From the NCBI GenBank assembly GCA_032717465.1, contig CM064632.1:22830951-22894950 (forward strand): DNA of 64,000 bases, in the 5' to 3' direction. Numbering within the stretch: the first letter of the stretch is position 1; every line of letters starts with the position of its first letter. Below are positions 61,082-64,000 of the stretch, piece by piece. The position numbers and the translations under genes are program-made. Source of the stretch: Coenobita brevimanus. Lineage: Eukaryota > Arthropoda > Malacostraca > Decapoda > Coenobitidae. The notes beneath the pieces are model-generated. The model was not told where the DNA came from. It made no database searches and saw nothing but the letters and a program-made list of their open reading frames with translations.

Positions 61082-62171
61082 GTCCTACATTCCCAAGTGT
61101 TTACTTCTGACCACTCTCCTGATAAGCTGTTCCACTGAAAATACCTCCACCGTTCCTAATTTTCGTCTAGGAGATTTCGATGGCTTAAGAGCTTATTTTC
61201 TAACGGTATTCCACAGAGAGATTAGCTATTTGAGGGAATGCCAGGTCAGTGGGGAACCCCAGGTCATAGGTGAAGGGCAGGAAACACGTGGGAATGTCCG
61301 TCAGGTGTCTGTGAGGGGGGAGGTCGTAGATGGGAATGTAGTTCAGGTGACGGGAATTAACTCAGCTCCAGTACCATGCAGACGTTCGACCAGTGAGAAG
61401 TATAACGAGTTAGTAAATATAATACACGGAGGCCAATATAGATATATCCATTCAAAACCGTTTAGAACGAATAATTCAGAACCAAGATGGTTAAACAACA
61501 GATTAAAATCTCTCATAGGCCAAAGGAAAGGAATATATAGAAAAATAAAACGTGGAGAGGAACACTTACGTAACCGGTACACGATTTTAAATAAAGAAGT
61601 AAAGTGGGAGATAAGAAAAGCAAAGAGAAGTTATGAAATTAAGGTTGCTAGTGAATCAAAGGAAAACCCCAAGGGTTTTTATCAAATGTACCATACGAAA
61701 AATAAAGATAGGATAGGACCACTCAGAACAGACTCAGGTGACATTACCAGTGAAGATAAAGAAATGTGCTCCATCCTAAATAATTATTTCATATCAGTAT
61801 TCACCAAGGAAAATCTAGACCTGGTCCCTGAAGCAGCAAATATTTACGATGAGAATACGGAAAATATTCTTAGTAAAATAACCATTAGTAAGGAGGGCGT
61901 ATTGAAAAATATTAATAAGTTAAAACCTCAAAAATCGCCAGGTCCGGACGATATATATGCAAAAATTATAAAAGAAACCAAAGAAGAATTATGTCACCCA
62001 CTTTTAACGTTATTTAATGACTCTTTAAGTTCAGGAGAAGTTCCAGAGGCGTGGAAGACCGCAAACGTAGTGCCCATCTTTAAAAAGGGTGATAAATCAG
62101 CTACGTCGAATTATCGTATGATAAGTCTAACGTCAATAGTAGGAAAAATGTTAGTCAATTTTGGCAAATAA
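61053..62171 (+). pseudogene. LINE-E RT N-terminal half
   Basis: NFRLGDFDGLRAYF marks the post-endonuclease linker. Then NSEPRWLNNRLKSLIGQRKG, YQMYHTKNKDRIGPL, QKSPGPDDIYAKIIK, VPEAWKTANVVPIFKKGD and SNYRMISLTSIVGKML follow. The usual Pro in NYRPISLT is Met here. A frameshift near 62150 ends the segment. The first codons are translated GT repeat, not part of the element. Confidence 0.85.
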
Positions 62172-62724
62172 GATTAGAGAACACTTAGAAAGATTTAATC
62201 GTATAAACAAAAGTCAGCACGGATTCAGGCAAGGACGATCCTGCCTCACAAACTTGTTGTCATTCCACTCGGAGGTCTATGAGGCTGTAGATAGCGATAA
62301 AGCTTACGATGTTATTTATCTGGACTTTAGTAAAGCTTTTGATAGGGCCCCACACGAAAGGCTAGTTAGAAAGGTTCGAGCACACGGTATAGACGGCGAT
62401 ATCTTAAAATGGATAGAATCCTGGCTGAAAGGACGAAAGAAGAGAGTATTAATAAATGGAACTAAGTCAGACTCGGGATTAGTAACTAGCGGTGTACCAC
62501 TGGGTTCAGTACTCGGTCCCTTATTATTTATTATATATATAAATGATCTAGACTTAGGAGTCAATAGCAGCATCAGCAAATTTGCCGACAGTACAAAAAT
62601 AGGGCGTATCATTAACTCGACTGACGATTGCCATAACTTACAAAAGACCTCGATCCATTGTCCAAATGGTCTAAAACTTGGCAAATGGAATTTAACGTTG
62701 AAAAATGTAAAATACTTAACGTAG
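62161..62724 (+). pseudogene. LINE-E RT catalytic half, active-site change
   Basis: NKSQHGFRQGRSCLTNLLSF, VIYLDFSKAFDRAPHERL, SGVPLGSVLGPLLFIIYIND and KFADSTKIG. The expected FADD is FADS and the Gln of GVPQGS is Leu, so the polymerase would be inactive even without the frameshift that follows at about 62650. Confidence 0.85.
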
Positions 62725-63279
62725 GCAAGACCACTGGAGACACTAAATACAACTTTGATAATAAAGAATTTAGCAAATCGGAATGCGAGAGAGATCTAGG
62801 AGTTATGGTTAGTAACAACCTTAAACCAAAGGAAACAGTGTATTAATGCGAGAAATAAAGCAAATAGGGTCCTAGGATTTATTTCGAGAAACGTGAGCAA
62901 CAGGTCATCAAGAGTAATACTGCAACTTTATCTAGCATTAGTAAAGCCACATTTAGACTACGCAGTACAATTTTAGTGTCCTTACTATAGAATGGATATT
63001 AATTCGTTAGAAACTGTACAGAGAAGAATGACAAAAATGATACATGACGTCCGGAACCTGTTATATGAAGACAGACTGAAAAGACCAAGTCTGCACTCGC
63101 TAGAAAGACGTAGAGTAAGGGGAGACTTAATTGAGGTGTTTAAGTGGATGAAGGGTATAAATAAGGGAGATATTAGCAAGGTACTTAAAGTGAGCATACA
63201 GGATAGAACTAGAAATAATGGTTTCAAACTAGAAAAATTCCGTTTCAATAAGGAAATCGGTAGAAATTGGATTTGGTAA
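62658..63279 (+). pseudogene. LINE-E C-terminal region, fragmented
   Basis: Frames read SKWSKTWQMEFNVEKCKILN, ERDLGVMVSNNLKP, then after a shift near 62840 'LGFISRNVSNRSS', a TAG where Trp is expected (~62975), 'LETVQRRMTKMIHDVRNL', 'LHSLERRRVRGDLIEVFKWM' and 'NNGFKLEKFRFNKEIGRNW'. A further shift near 63268 precedes 'RVVDEWNKLPSKVVAASSTE'. Order and motifs are those of CR1/L2/Jockey-type proteins. Confidence 0.82.
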
Positions 63280-63707
63280 TAGAGTAGTAGACGAATGGAA
63301 TAAGCTGCCTAGTAAAGTAGTTGCTGCCTCTTCCACTGAGAGTTTCAAGCATAGGCTAAGATAAGCATATGACAAATAAAGGGTGGATTAAAAAAAAAAA
63401 ATCTTATAACCAATACTAATTCATAATTTTTTCCTTTTCAGGTTACACTATGATAGTCTCAATTCTCCTTTCACACTTTCCTGTAAAATGTCCACGCCAG
63501 TTTTTCTATACTGCGTGATGTTCTTTCTGACTTTTTCCTGCCGGCTTCGGCTGGAGGGTTTGGAGGGCTGGGGAGAGCCTTCTTCTTTGCTATCCTTATC
63601 TCATTCTCGTAGTTCAGTTACTCCTCTAGGAGCTGCCTAGCATGGGCCAACCGGCCTACTGCAGTTATCCTCTCTTCTTATGTTCTCACACACGCAGACG
63701 TACACAT

Positions 63708-63708
<1 letters not shown>

Positions 63709-63803
<95 letters not shown>
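63709..63803. repeat. (CT)n-(CA)n microsatellite
   Basis: A short CT run followed by ~40 CA units. The remaining ~200 bp to the window end is C/T-rich without a gene. Confidence 0.93.
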
Positions 63804-63806
<3 letters not shown>

Positions 63807-64000
63807 TTCTTTCCTCTTCATTATCTCCACTTATAGTTTTCTTGCATTTCATCCTTCCTGTTACATCCTTTCTCCCTGACTCTTTCCCTTCAGTCTTACT
63901 TCCAGCCTCTTTATTTCCTACTTTCCTCGCACAACCTCTCCTAAGTTTCCATTCTCTGCCTCTTTTCTCTCTCTCTGTTCCTCTCTCTCTTTTTTTCCTC

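Larger units (their letters stand above)
61081..63690 (+). mobile_element. LINE-E, CR1/Jockey-like LINE, 5'-truncated
   Basis: Begins right after a (GT)n array (61053-61080) within the end of the endonuclease (TSDHS in one frame). It carries the RT and C-terminal region and a 3' UTR ending 'gggccaaccggcctactgc' and 'ctcttcttatgttct'. The closing short T-rich motif is reminiscent of CR1-type 3' ends. The clade is inferred. Confidence 0.85.

Overview
The window looks like repeat-dominated intergenic DNA from an animal, most likely an arthropod and probably a decapod crustacean. That guess rests on the very dense and long AC/AG/AT microsatellites, the degenerate GAT/GGT tracts, several APE-type LINE families and many small inverted-repeat elements; no host gene names the species. 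I found no convincing host protein-coding exon, rRNA, functional tRNA or CRISPR. Every ORF with recognisable protein content belongs to a retrotransposon; nearly all other long ORFs are translated microsatellites or pyrimidine-rich tracts.

Layout. 1-14 kb: microsatellites, minisatellites (12-bp and 21-bp units), copies of three small dispersed families (called MITE-A, MITE-B and family C here), a candidate 1.8-kb hAT-like element at 4080-5910, and LINE 3' fragments. 14.2-15.4 kb: a 5'-truncated LINE (LINE-D). 15.8-20.6 kb: a cluster of MITEs, a tRNA-derived SINE and a long AC/GT palindrome. 21.5-25.0 kb: a nearly full LINE on the minus strand (LINE-A) with endonuclease, reverse transcriptase and a PHD-like zinc finger, disabled by stops and frameshifts. 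25.2-26.5 kb: a 1.3-kb element with ~80-bp terminal inverted repeats and a duplicated interior. 27-45 kb: MITEs, a SINE-like family sharing its 3' end with LINE-D, an element with inverted ends inside an AC tract (31.1-31.6 kb), and strongly purine- or pyrimidine-biased blocks. 45.6-47.9 kb: a Jockey-like LINE (LINE-C, minus) with one nonsense codon. 48.28-54.54 kb: a complete LTR retrotransposon. 54.5-64 kb: LINE fragments, GGT/GAT satellite, a second LINE-D copy inserted in that satellite, and a CR1/Jockey-like LINE (LINE-E).

The most notable object is the LTR retrotransposon. Its capsid, protease, reverse transcriptase and RNase H are Ty3/Gypsy-like, but integrase lies upstream of reverse transcriptase, as in Ty1/Copia. 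That is the order of the Gmr1 group. The gag-pol coding region is one continuous frame broken only by three in-frame stops, and the LTRs are about 97% identical by eye, so the insertion is fairly young.

The elements relate to each other. LINE-D and the SINE-like repeat share a ~40-bp 3' end, as expected of a LINE/SINE partnership. Several elements sit in, or directly against, simple repeats (AC, AT and GAT arrays). LINE-A, LINE-C and LINE-D each have further truncated copies in the window, so these families have been repeatedly active in this genome.
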